This document shows, one piece after another, positions 55,156 to 63,428 of a stretch of DNA of 64,000 nucleotides. How positions within the stretch are numbered: the stretch's first letter is position 1; each line of letters opens with the position of its first letter. Source of the DNA: Saprospiraceae bacterium (GTDB lineage: Bacteria > Bacteroidota > Bacteroidia > Chitinophagales > Saprospiraceae); the NCBI GenBank assembly GCA_024103005.1, contig JAGFJA010000023.1, positions 1 to 64,000 on the forward strand, in the 5' to 3' direction. The notes below the pieces were generated by a model. The model ran no database searches. It worked only from the letters and a program-made list of their open reading frames with translations, and was not told where the DNA came from. A program made the position numbers and the translations under genes.

Positions 55156-55203
55156 TTTTTGATTTTTCCTTTTTGGGTTAACATCTATTTGAAAATCAAA
55201 CAT

Positions 55204-55788
55204 TCAAAGTGATTTAAGGTATTCACTCCTGACCTTGCTCAAAAATTCAGGTGTAATGCCAATATAAGAAGCAACTTGTTTTTGCGGAATCTTATTGATT
55301 AAATCAGGATAGGTATGACAAAACGTCTTAAACCGCTCCATCGCCGTCAGACTAAGCCGGTCAATGATCCGCTTTCTGTTGGTAACCAGGTTTTTTTCCA
55401 TCAATATTCTGAAATGACGCTCCAGTTTGGGAATTTCCCTGTATGCCAATTCCTGATTTTCCTTGGTTATAGATAAAAAAGTTGTTTCCTCTAATGCATC
55501 GATATTAAGGGAGGATGGCTCTCCGGTGACATAACTGTACATATCCGTAATCCACCAGTCCGCCGGTGCAAACTGCAGTATATGGTGAAAACCGTTTTTG
55601 TCTATCGAATATGCCCGAAGGCAACCACTTATAACAAAGTAAAGATGATGGTTATGCTGACCTTCCTGAAGGAGGATGTGTTTCCTTCTGACCTTTCGCT
55701 CTTCCACCAGGGACTCAAACAAAGTCTCTTCATCCTCATTTAATTGGACATTTTTACGAAAATTTTCCAGCAATAACTTGTATTTCAT
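55204..55788 (-). CDS. Crp/Fnr-family transcriptional regulator
   Basis: 194 residues: cyclic-nucleotide-binding-like barrel ('ILLQEGQHNHHLYFVISGCLRAYS') about 20-115, then a Crp-type HTH at the end ('QKQVASYIGITPEFLSKVRSEYL'). The cAMP phosphate-binding Arg-Ser pair is not preserved and no Fe-S cysteine cluster is visible, so its ligand is unknown. It is divergent from paaG with 195 bases between, so it may control that run. This is positional inference. Confidence 0.87.
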   Translation of the reverse strand: MKYKLLLENFRKNVQLNEDEETLFESLVEERKVRRKHILLQEGQHNHHLYFVISGCLRAYSIDKNGFHHILQFAPADWWITDMYSYVTGEPSSLNIDALEETTFLSITKENQELAYREIPKLERHFRILMEKNLVTNRKRIIDRLSLTAMERFKTFCHTYPDLINKIPQKQVASYIGITPEFLSKVRSEYLKSL

Positions 55789-55955
55789 TCCGTAAATTTG
55801 GAAATAATTATTTAAAAAGCCAATTATTGATGGTTTTTCTCTTCGCCCCGATGCTATAATTACCCAAATTCCGCAAGTCTTTGCATCGGGTATCTTCCGT
55901 GGCCATATCCCCGGTTAACTAAAAATTGACTGTCCGTTGTATGTCAAAAAATTTG

Positions 55956-55963
55956 TAGGTTTG
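55956..55963 (+). promoter_or_regulatory. -7 promoter element of the paaG run
   Basis: taggtttg matches TAnnTTTG, 21 bases before the paaG ATG, in the divergent region shared with the Crp/Fnr gene. Confidence 0.6.
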
Positions 55964-55983
55964 TCGCTAAACTATTACTCCAC

Positions 55984-56763
55984 ATGAATTATCAGTTTAT
56001 TCATTTCAATATTCTGGGTGGTGTAGCGACTATCCGATTCAACAGACCTGAAGTATTTAATTCCATTCATCGCTCTATGGCGCTTGAGATTCAGGGCGCT
56101 CTTGACGAATGTCAGTCTTCTGACATCCGGTGTGTTACCATAACAGGGACAGGAAAGGCGTTTTGTGCCGGTCAGGATCTGAATGAAGTAGTGGATCCGC
56201 AGGGTCCGCCTTTGCAGGATATTGTCAAGTTGCACTACAATCCCATTATCCAACGGATACGGGATTTAGCCAAGCCTGTTATATGTGCCGTCAATGGTGT
56301 GGCAGCAGGTGCAGGTGCCAATATTGCTCTGAGCGGTGATATTGTGGTGGCTTCCCGCTCCGCATCCTTTGTTCAGGCTTTTTCAAAAATAGGTCTCATC
56401 CCGGACAGTGGCGGAACCTTCTTCTTGCCTCGCTTGATCGGTACCAACCGTGCATCTGCGCTGATGATGACGGGTGACAAGGTGAGTGCCGACGATGCTC
56501 TGCAGATGGGTATGCTTTATAAGGTGTTTGATGATGCGACCTTTGAGGAAGAAGTTCAATCACTGGCGATGCGTATGGCTGCTATGCCTACCTATGGACT
56601 AGCCCTCACCAAGCAAGCCCTGAATGCCTCACATACGCACGACATGTCACATCAGCTCGATGTGGAAGAGCAACTGCAGGCAAAGGCCGGTGCCTCTTAT
56701 GATTACAATGAGGGAGTGCAGGCTTTTCTTGAAAAAAGAAAACCGGAATTTAAGGGAAAATAA
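55984..56763 (+). CDS. paaG: Enoyl-CoA hydratase/isomerase, PaaG-like
   Basis: 259 residues of the crotonase fold. The oxyanion hole is formed by 'AFCAGQDLNE' and 'GVAAGAGANIAL', and the catalytic acid is Asp141 in 'KIGLIPDSGGTFFLPR'. The 'PDxGGT' motif and absence of the first hydratase Glu match PaaG, the ring-epoxide to oxepin isomerase of phenylacetate breakdown, which can also isomerise enoyl-CoA. No other paa ring genes (paaABCDE, paaZ) are in the window, so a general enoyl-CoA isomerase role is equally possible. paaH follows after 48 bases. Confidence 0.87.
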   Translation: MNYQFIHFNILGGVATIRFNRPEVFNSIHRSMALEIQGALDECQSSDIRCVTITGTGKAFCAGQDLNEVVDPQGPPLQDIVKLHYNPIIQRIRDLAKPVICAVNGVAAGAGANIALSGDIVVASRSASFVQAFSKIGLIPDSGGTFFLPRLIGTNRASALMMTGDKVSADDALQMGMLYKVFDDATFEEEVQSLAMRMAAMPTYGLALTKQALNASHTHDMSHQLDVEEQLQAKAGASYDYNEGVQAFLEKRKPEFKGK

Positions 56764-56811
56764 TGGCTGACTTTTCTGTAAGCAGATTTTTTTACCCCAA
56801 TTTATAAATCA

Positions 56812-57951
56812 ATGAAGATAAAAAAAGTAGCTATTATAGGTGCGGGTGCTATGGGAACCGGAATAGGTCAGGTAGCGGCGGCTCACGGATGCAGTGTTGT
56901 GTTTTATGACTCTTTGGAGAGTTCACTTACAAAGAGCCGTGATTCTCTGGTGAATACCCTTGACAAATTGGTTGGGAAAGAAAAGATGCAGCGGGGGAAG
57001 GCTGATGAACTGGTTCGTGCCTGTCATTGGACACATCAGTTGGCCGAGGTGGCAGATGCCGACCTTATTGTCGAAGCCATTATCGAAAATTTTGAAATCA
57101 AAAAAGAGCTTTTTGCTTCACTTTCTGCCATCGTCTCTGAAAGTGCCCTCATCGTGTCCAATACGTCCTCGCTGAGTATTACTGCTCTGGCATCGACAGT
57201 TAAGCACCCTGAAAGGTTTGCCGGGCTGCATTTTTTCAATCCGGCCCCTGTGATGAAACTGGTTGAAGTCATCCCTGCCCTGCAGACGGCGAAGGAGACG
57301 ACTGAAGAGCTTATCGGCCTCATGGCAGACTGGTCAAAGGTGGCTGTTACTGCTCGCAATACTCCCGGATTTATAGTCAACCGTGTTGCCAGACCGTTTT
57401 ACGGTGAGGCCTTACGTATCTATGATGAGGGTCTGGGAGGATGCGCCGACATAGACCGGGCCATGAAAACAATAGGCGGATTCAGAATGGGTCCTTTTGA
57501 GTTGATGGACTTTATTGGTCATGACGTCAACTATCGTGTCACAGAGACAGTTTATCAAGCGATGTTTCAAGATCCACGCTACAGACCTTCGCTTACCCAA
57601 AAGTCGCTACTGGATGCTGGCTGGCTTGGCAGAAAAGCGGGAAGAGGTTTTTACACTTATCCTGAAGGTAAGGAAACACTGCCACACAAAGAAGCATCTA
57701 TCTCAGACGAGGAAATATTTAATCGCATCTTTACCCTTCTGGTCAATGAAGCGGCAGATGCCGTATATATGGGCATCTGTACGGAAGTTGATGTGGACCA
57801 TGCAATGCGCCTTGGCACCAACTATCCAAGAGGATTGATGGAATGGGGCAGAGATTACGGGTTTCAACGAATTGCGTCTAATATGCGCGCCTTGTATGAA
57901 ACTTATCAGGAAGACAGATATCGTCTAAGCCCTCTATTTAAGCGCTTATGA
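56812..57951 (+). CDS. paaH: 3-hydroxyacyl-CoA dehydrogenase, PaaH-like
   Basis: 379 residues. NAD loop 'GAGAMGTGIGQVAA' (10-23), then the catalytic His140 in 'FAGLHFFNPAPVMKLVEVI' and the following 'NTPGFIVNRV'. A C-terminal extension with 'GLGTNYPRGLMEWG'-like sequence (Leu/Gly-Thr-Asn-Tyr-Pro) is typical of PaaH/HbdA. It oxidises 3-hydroxyacyl-CoA to 3-ketoacyl-CoA. The stop overlaps the next ATG by 4 bases (ATGA), so it is translationally coupled to the TauE/SafE gene, an unusual partner for a beta-oxidation enzyme. Confidence 0.9.
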   Translation: MKIKKVAIIGAGAMGTGIGQVAAAHGCSVVFYDSLESSLTKSRDSLVNTLDKLVGKEKMQRGKADELVRACHWTHQLAEVADADLIVEAIIENFEIKKELFASLSAIVSESALIVSNTSSLSITALASTVKHPERFAGLHFFNPAPVMKLVEVIPALQTAKETTEELIGLMADWSKVAVTARNTPGFIVNRVARPFYGEALRIYDEGLGGCADIDRAMKTIGGFRMGPFELMDFIGHDVNYRVTETVYQAMFQDPRYRPSLTQKSLLDAGWLGRKAGRGFYTYPEGKETLPHKEASISDEEIFNRIFTLLVNEAADAVYMGICTEVDVDHAMRLGTNYPRGLMEWGRDYGFQRIASNMRALYETYQEDRYRLSPLFKRL

Positions 57952-58757
57952 TCTATGATATAATGGGATATCTGGGAGCCTTGCTTATGGGCATATCACT
58001 GGGAGCCATCGGTGGTGGCGGCTCTATATTTTCGGTGCCCATCCTGGTGTATTTATTTGGTGTCAATCCGGTTATTGCCACCGGGTATTCCCTTTTTGTC
58101 GTAGGAACAACCAGTCTTTCAGGCTCTTTATCGCATATCAGAAACGGAAATATCAACTGGCGGGCTGTGTTCTTTTTTGGAATTCCATCCATCACCTCTG
58201 TATTTATCACCAGAACGCTCATCGTTCCCAACATCCCTAACCCTGTGTTTGCTGAGACAATATTTGAAGTCGCCAAGCCCAGGTTTTTTTTACTGATTTT
58301 TGCCTTCTTTATGCTTGCGGCTGCTTTTGCCATGACAAGAAAGAAAAAGGTAAAAAGTGACAGTGATAAGGGTACTAATTTTCTGAAACTCACAAGTGCC
58401 GGCTTCTTTGAAGGTGCATTGACCGGATTGGTGGGAGCAGGAGGCGGATTTTTAATTATCCCGATATTGGTATTGCTGGGCAAGGTAGAAATGAAAAAAG
58501 CCATCGGTTCCAGTTTGGTTATCATTGCCGTTAAGTCACTTATGGGATTTATGGGAGATATGCACAACGATGTGCGCATTGAGTGGAACTTGCTGATACC
58601 GTTTACATTAGTGGCTATTGTAGGTATTATATTCGGAAGTGCTATCGCCAATAAAATGCCAAATGAAAAACTCAAACCGCTGTTTGGTTACTTCATATTT
58701 ATCATGGCCTTGATTATTCTCTTCAAAGAACTTTTTTTAAAATATTTTATTTATTAA
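57948..58757 (+). CDS. TauE/SafE-family sulfite/anion exporter
   Basis: 269 residues with about eight membrane helices in two repeats. The signatures 'LGAIGGGGSIFSVPILVYLF' and 'GLVGAGGGFLIIPILVLLG' are characteristic of TauE/SafE exporters, which move sulfite, sulfoacetate or thiosulfate out of the cell. It is coupled to paaH upstream (4-base overlap) and followed 44 bases later by the MBL/rhodanese protein. In the Staphylococcus cst locus a TauE protein accompanies the persulfide dioxygenase CstB, which makes sulfite or thiosulfate the plausible cargo here. Confidence 0.9.
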   Translation: MIYDIMGYLGALLMGISLGAIGGGGSIFSVPILVYLFGVNPVIATGYSLFVVGTTSLSGSLSHIRNGNINWRAVFFFGIPSITSVFITRTLIVPNIPNPVFAETIFEVAKPRFFLLIFAFFMLAAAFAMTRKKKVKSDSDKGTNFLKLTSAGFFEGALTGLVGAGGGFLIIPILVLLGKVEMKKAIGSSLVIIAVKSLMGFMGDMHNDVRIEWNLLIPFTLVAIVGIIFGSAIANKMPNEKLKPLFGYFIFIMALIILFKELFLKYFIY

Positions 58758-58801
58758 TAATCTTAATAGAAATATTAAGATGATATACAAAAGATTCGCC
58801 G

Positions 58802-60190
58802 ATGAAAATAGAACAAATTTACACAGGATGTCTGGCACAAGGAGCATATTATATTGAAAGCAAGGGCGAAGCAGCCATCATTGATCCACTTAGAGAGATA
58901 AAACCTTATCTGGAACTTCTTGAACGGGACAGTGCTACTTTAAAATATATTTTTGAAACACATTTTCATGCTGACTTTGTATCAGGGCATGTTGATCTGA
59001 GTAAGGCGACCGGGGCGCCGATTATTTACGGCCCCGGAGCCAATCCGGAATTTGATGCTATCATTGCTGAAGACGGACAGGAATTTGTTCTGGGAGATAT
59101 CAGGATTAAAGCCCTGCATACACCCGGACATACTATGGAAAGTCTGTGTTATCTCCTGTATGATGCCGATGGTAAAGAACATTGCCTGTTTAGCGGTGAT
59201 ACCCTTTTTTTGGGCGATGTCGGCCGACCTGACCTGGCACAGAAGGCCGGTGAACTGACGGTAGAAGACCTTGCCGGTTATTTGTATGACAGTTTAATGA
59301 ATAAAATTATGCCGCTTCCCGATGAGCTCATCGTTTATCCGGCTCACGGTGCAGGCAGTGCCTGTGGGAAGAATATGATGAAAGAAACCTCCGACACCCT
59401 GGGTCATCAGAAAGAGACCAACTATGCCTTACGTCAACCCGATAAAACGACCTTCATCAGAGAGGTACTTGAAGGCTTAACGCCGCCACCCGGTTATTTC
59501 GGGCAGAATGTACAGATGAATAAAACCGGTTATGACGACATCAATTCTGTGATAAAAAAAGGCATACGAGGCTTGTCCGTAGCGGAATTTGAAGCCTTAG
59601 CCAATGAACACAATGCCATTGTGCTGGATGTGCGTAAATCAGAAGATTTTTCCAGGGGATTTATTCCACGATCTATAAATATTGGTCTGGAAGGTCAGTT
59701 TGCTCCATGGGTAGGCGCCATACTGGTGGATACCATGACCCCGATATTAATAGTAACTTATCCGGGTAAGGAGAAAGAAACTTCTATCCGATTGAGTCGG
59801 GTTGGATTTGACCATCAACTGGGCCATCTGAGTGGAGGCATAGAGGCATGGATAAAGGCAGGTAAAGAAACAGATCGGGTGGATAGGATATCTTCGAAAA
59901 CATTTATTGATCAATATAACGTCAAAAGCATACCCGTCCTGGATGTCAGAGCAGATAATGAATTTGAGGCAGGTCACTTTCATAATGCAATCAACCTTCC
60001 CCTCAATGAAATCAATCAATGGTCAGACCGGGCAGGACAATACGAAGAATTTTATATCCATTGCGCCGGAGGATATCGAAGTATGATCGCTGCCTCTATC
60101 CTGAAATCTAGAGGTATCCACCATTTTTATGAAATTAACGGCGGATACAAAGCCATTCGGGAAGAGCTGTCCCCAAGAGAAAGTGTTTAA
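58802..60190 (+). CDS. MBL-fold persulfide dioxygenase-like protein with two rhodanese domains (CstB-like)
   Basis: 462 residues. An ETHE1-type metallo-beta-lactamase domain (1-230) has 'FETHFHADFVSGH' (His54, His56, Asp58, His63), 'HTPGHTMESLCY' and 'FSGDTLFLGDVGRPDL'. Rhodanese domain 1 (about 265-355) lacks the active Cys: the loop reads 'LIVTYPGKEKETS'. Rhodanese domain 2 (about 365-458) is complete, with Cys421 in 'IHCAGGYRS'. This is the layout of CstB-type persulfide dioxygenase-sulfurtransferases, which turn low-molecular-weight persulfides into thiosulfate and sulfite. It is adjacent to the TauE-type exporter. Confidence 0.88.
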   Translation: MKIEQIYTGCLAQGAYYIESKGEAAIIDPLREIKPYLELLERDSATLKYIFETHFHADFVSGHVDLSKATGAPIIYGPGANPEFDAIIAEDGQEFVLGDIRIKALHTPGHTMESLCYLLYDADGKEHCLFSGDTLFLGDVGRPDLAQKAGELTVEDLAGYLYDSLMNKIMPLPDELIVYPAHGAGSACGKNMMKETSDTLGHQKETNYALRQPDKTTFIREVLEGLTPPPGYFGQNVQMNKTGYDDINSVIKKGIRGLSVAEFEALANEHNAIVLDVRKSEDFSRGFIPRSINIGLEGQFAPWVGAILVDTMTPILIVTYPGKEKETSIRLSRVGFDHQLGHLSGGIEAWIKAGKETDRVDRISSKTFIDQYNVKSIPVLDVRADNEFEAGHFHNAINLPLNEINQWSDRAGQYEEFYIHCAGGYRSMIAASILKSRGIHHFYEINGGYKAIREELSPRESV

Positions 60191-60298
60191 TTTTAAAAAT
60201 AAGAAAATACTATTTTAAGAAAATTAGCCCTATTTCATGAATATAATGTAACTTGGCTTTTTGTATAAATTGATTAACTCAAATTCAAATCTCTTTTT

Positions 60299-60715
60299 AT
60301 GGTCAACAAAGTAATACTCATCGGGAACTTAGGACAAGATCCTGAAATCCGACATTTTGAAAATAGCTCAGTAGCTTCTTTTTCACTCGCCACCAGCGAA
60401 ACCTATACGGACAAGAGTGGAGTCCGACAGACACTTACCGAATGGCATCGTGTCTCCATCTGGGGCAAGGCTGCCGAAACAGTCCAGAAATATCTGAAAA
60501 AAGGCAGTAAGGCATACGTTGAAGGTAAGATCACTTACAGGAAATATACCGATGCCCAGGGTGTTGAGAGAAACGTAACTGAAATAAAAGCAGACAACAT
60601 CCGATTCCTCGATCCGCCTTCAGGAGTGACTTCGCCACCGCCTGATGACAAGCCTACAGATAAGTCGATCCCTGTACCGGATTTTAATGATTCGGGGGAC
60701 GACCTGCCATTCTGA
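60299..60715 (+). CDS. ssb: Single-stranded DNA-binding protein with acidic C-terminal tip
   Basis: 138 residues. The OB fold reads 'NKVILIGNLGQDPEIRHFEN', 'ATSETYTDKSGVRQTLTEWH' and 'SIWGKAAETVQKYLKKGSKAYVEGKI'. A short Pro/Asp linker leads to the tip 'DSGDDLPF', the conserved docking peptide for replication and repair partners. This is likely the housekeeping SSB of the cell, in contrast to the tail-less copy at 52970. A terminator follows. Confidence 0.94.
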   Translation: MVNKVILIGNLGQDPEIRHFENSSVASFSLATSETYTDKSGVRQTLTEWHRVSIWGKAAETVQKYLKKGSKAYVEGKITYRKYTDAQGVERNVTEIKADNIRFLDPPSGVTSPPPDDKPTDKSIPVPDFNDSGDDLPF

Positions 60716-60730
60716 TGTAGTAATAAAAGG

Positions 60731-60757
60731 AGGGATGTAAAATGTCCCTTTTTTTAT
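60731..60757 (+). terminator. Rho-independent terminator after ssb
   Basis: aggga (60731-60735) and tccct (60744-60748) form a short stem, followed by a T run. It lies 16 bases after the ssb stop. Confidence 0.65.
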
Positions 60758-60807
60758 TGGTATGTAAATTATTTGTTATCGGAATGCTGTGAGATGGATG
60801 TCCGTCT

Positions 60808-60815
60808 TAATTTTG
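60808..60815 (+). promoter_or_regulatory. -7 promoter element of the BatD genes
   Basis: taattttg matches TAnnTTTG and precedes the mini-BatD ATG by 93 bases. Confidence 0.5.
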
Positions 60816-60908
60816 CGTTATGATAGATGTTGTTTTATGAAAGAAGATTTATTTTTTCATAAACCTTTACTTAAAATATATATTTAACTCATTAAAGTAA
60901 TAAAGCTC

Positions 60909-61475
60909 ATGAAATCTATTACATGTTTCATCTTTCTGCTTTTGATGGGCTGGACTTCTTCCGTTTATGCACAAGACGAAATGCTTGAAGTGCAGGTAAG
61001 CAGAGATAGCGTCTTTCTCGGAAATCAGGTGCGGGTCTCCTTTATTGCCAATAATGTATCGGGGAAATTCACTGCTCCCGATTTTAAAGGCTTTGACCTG
61101 GTAAGCGGCCCCAATACATCCAGTTCTTACTCCTTTATGAATGGTGAAGAAAGCCGCAAAACGACATATACATACCTGCTTCAGCCTTTGAAAGCAGGAG
61201 TGGCAACGATTGGTAAGGCGGGCTTTGAAACAGCTAACGGTACCTTATACACCAACGAAATAAAAATTTTCGTCAAGGAAAACCCGACAGGCATCCGGGA
61301 AGATGCAGATAAGAACAGTGCTAAAAACAAGATCACAGACCTCTTTGGTGACTTTGGCAATATGAATGACTTCTTCTTCGGTACACCTGACTGGAGTGAT
61401 TTTGGTTTTCCTTCCACCCCGGCTACACCTCCGCCACCTAAAAAGACCTATAAATTCAAAACAGAAAAACTCTAA
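60909..61475 (+). CDS. Single-domain BatD-like secreted protein
   Basis: 188 residues with a signal peptide (ending 'SVYAQ') and one BatD-type Ig-like domain: 'VQVSRDSVFLGNQVRVSFIANN', 'FKGFDLVSGPNTSSSYSF' and 'TYTYLLQPLKAGVATIGKAGF'. It then runs through an Asn/Asp/Phe-rich stretch into a Pro-rich basic tail ('ATPPPPKKTYKFKTEKL'). It matches only the N-terminal repeat of full BatD proteins and has no membrane anchor, so it is a miniature paralogue of the next gene, which starts 15 bases downstream with its own signal peptide. No frameshift links the two. Confidence 0.78.
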   Translation: MKSITCFIFLLLMGWTSSVYAQDEMLEVQVSRDSVFLGNQVRVSFIANNVSGKFTAPDFKGFDLVSGPNTSSSYSFMNGEESRKTTYTYLLQPLKAGVATIGKAGFETANGTLYTNEIKIFVKENPTGIREDADKNSAKNKITDLFGDFGNMNDFFFGTPDWSDFGFPSTPATPPPPKKTYKFKTEKL

Positions 61476-61490
61476 CCGATCAGAAATCTT

Positions 61491-63239
61491 ATGTTTCGCT
61501 CTTTCCTTGCCACTTTATTTTTGCTGGCTGCCATGATTTCTCAGGCGCAAAATGTCAGGTTTTATGCCGAAACTGAAAGCAAACAAGTCCCGGCAGATGG
61601 CTATTTTGAACTCTATTTTAAGGTTGAAAATGGAATAGGCAAGGATATTCAGCCACCGGCTATGAATGATTTCACCATCTTGGGTGGACCCAACTATTCT
61701 TCACAAACGTCGATAGACAATGGAAAGGTTAATAAAAGCTGCACCTTTACCTATGTCTTACAGCCCAAGTCAACCGGAACTTTTCAGATAGGGTCGGCGA
61801 CAGTTACCGTGGATGGGAAAAGTTATACCTCAGCACCTGTACAAGTGGAGGTAGTAAAAGCTGTGATGCCGACAGGACTGGCAGAACGGGCAAAGCATGG
61901 CGAAGAAGTATTCGTCCAGATGGAAGTCGATCAAAAAGAACCCTATGTCGGACAGCAGGTTATTCTGGATTATGTCATCTATTCAAGAATCAATATAACT
62001 ACCTACCGTTTTGAATCCGAATCTAAATACAACGGTGCATTTGCCAAGCCCTTTGCCAACTTTGACGCCGGTGCCAAGATGCGTAATATCAACGGTTATC
62101 AGTATCAGAGAAGAGTTATAAGACGTATAGCTCTTTTCCCTCAACAGAGTGGCAACCTTCGGATAGATCCGGCTGTTATCACGCTCGGGATTCCCATGGA
62201 AGACGATATCTTCGGTGCCTTGCTGTCGTCGACCAGGCCAAAACAGGTACGGACCAATTCCCTTGACTTAAACATCAAGGCATTACCCCAGCCGGCACCC
62301 AAAAACTTCCTGGGTACGGTAGGCCAGTTTGAATATGAAGTTACCTGCGACAAGAATAAACTGTCCACCGATGATGCTGCCATGCTTAGCTTTAAGATAA
62401 GTGGCAATGGTGACCTGAAAACCATTCAGGCACCGACAATGCAATCCGACGAAAACATGGATTTTTACCCTCCGGAAGTGCTGGAAGATACGGAGGAAGA
62501 ACGCTCGGGAGAATTTATCGGAAGCAAGACCTATGTTGTGGATGTAACACCCAAGAAAGCCGGCAACTTTGAGATAAAGGTTCCCGATTTTGTCTATTTT
62601 GATCCCAAACAACACAGTTATAAAACATTATCTGTAGAGCCACTTCCCATTACTGTTACCCAGGGAAATGAAAAACCAATTGATAAAGATACTCCATTGG
62701 CTGTTACAAAGGAATCAATACCATTTTTCTCCAGATATAAGACAACCATTTTGGCCGGTGCAGGTATCATCTTGCTCAGCCTGATAGGTTTTATTGCATT
62801 CAAAAGGAAAAAGGATACATTCGAAGAAAAAGGAATAGTGCAGGAGAAGCCGGTAGAACCTGTTATTGTGCCGGATAATTCTGCCCTTGAAAACGTCACT
62901 CCACCCCTTGAGCCCTCCGTGGATGAGCAGCTGAATGAGGCTGAAAATACCCTGACTACCGGTGACATCCGAAGCAGTCTCCGCAGGCTTTATAATATTC
63001 TGACAGGTCAATTGAGTAAACATTTTGACATCCCGCTTTCCCGCTTTAATGTTGACATCGTCCGGGAAAAACTGATCGAAGAGGCAGTCAGTTCCTACCT
63101 TTCAGACCTCATTATCCGTACCCTGAATACCCTCGAAGCGTCGTCATACGGGGCTTTGCCGCCGGGCATTGACGCAGAGGCGCTCTTCAGAGATGTACGT
63201 GAAATCAACGATGCTATTTCGAAGACCGAAGGTTGGTAA
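61491..63239 (+). CDS. batD: BatD family protein
   Basis: 582 residues. Signal peptide (MFRSFLATLFLLAAMISQAQ), repeated Ig-like BatD domains ('FYAETESKQVPADGYFELYF', 'TFTYVLQPKSTGTFQIGSATV', 'DVTPKKAGNFEIKVPDFVYF'), one transmembrane helix about 415-433 ('TILAGAGIILLSLIGFIAF'), then a cytoplasmic helical tail. BatD (oxygen tolerance protein) belongs to the Bat complex with the VWA proteins BatA and BatB. Those genes are not in the window. Here batD is preceded by a miniature paralogue. Confidence 0.9.
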   Translation: MFRSFLATLFLLAAMISQAQNVRFYAETESKQVPADGYFELYFKVENGIGKDIQPPAMNDFTILGGPNYSSQTSIDNGKVNKSCTFTYVLQPKSTGTFQIGSATVTVDGKSYTSAPVQVEVVKAVMPTGLAERAKHGEEVFVQMEVDQKEPYVGQQVILDYVIYSRINITTYRFESESKYNGAFAKPFANFDAGAKMRNINGYQYQRRVIRRIALFPQQSGNLRIDPAVITLGIPMEDDIFGALLSSTRPKQVRTNSLDLNIKALPQPAPKNFLGTVGQFEYEVTCDKNKLSTDDAAMLSFKISGNGDLKTIQAPTMQSDENMDFYPPEVLEDTEEERSGEFIGSKTYVVDVTPKKAGNFEIKVPDFVYFDPKQHSYKTLSVEPLPITVTQGNEKPIDKDTPLAVTKESIPFFSRYKTTILAGAGIILLSLIGFIAFKRKKDTFEEKGIVQEKPVEPVIVPDNSALENVTPPLEPSVDEQLNEAENTLTTGDIRSSLRRLYNILTGQLSKHFDIPLSRFNVDIVREKLIEEAVSSYLSDLIIRTLNTLEASSYGALPPGIDAEALFRDVREINDAISKTEGW

Positions 63240-63398
63240 AAGTTAAGCGGTGTTGAAGTTTGGGATGAAGGTTGTTTTACTTGCAAAGTAGTTAGACATA
63301 CTCTTTAAACCTAAATTGACTTGCCGGACAGAAACATTGAAGCAATTAAAAAACTATTAAATTCCATTTCCACACATCCTTCACCCTATCTTTCGTCC

Positions 63399-63406
63399 TA
63401 ACTTTG
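63399..63406 (+). promoter_or_regulatory. -7 promoter element of the TonB receptor gene
   Basis: taactttg matches TAnnTTTG, 22 bases before the GTG start. Confidence 0.55.
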
Positions 63407-63428
63407 GGTAAACAAAAGACGTAGTAAG

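Noticed and set aside
55155-55203. Inverted repeat tttgatttt/aaaatcaaa between convergent genes as terminator
   Set aside because: Pure AT stem with a long loop; too weak to call, though its position is suitable.
57953-58675. 240-codon minus-strand frame inside the TauE/SafE gene
   Set aside because: A long antisense shadow of a membrane-protein gene; the plus-strand frame carries all family motifs.
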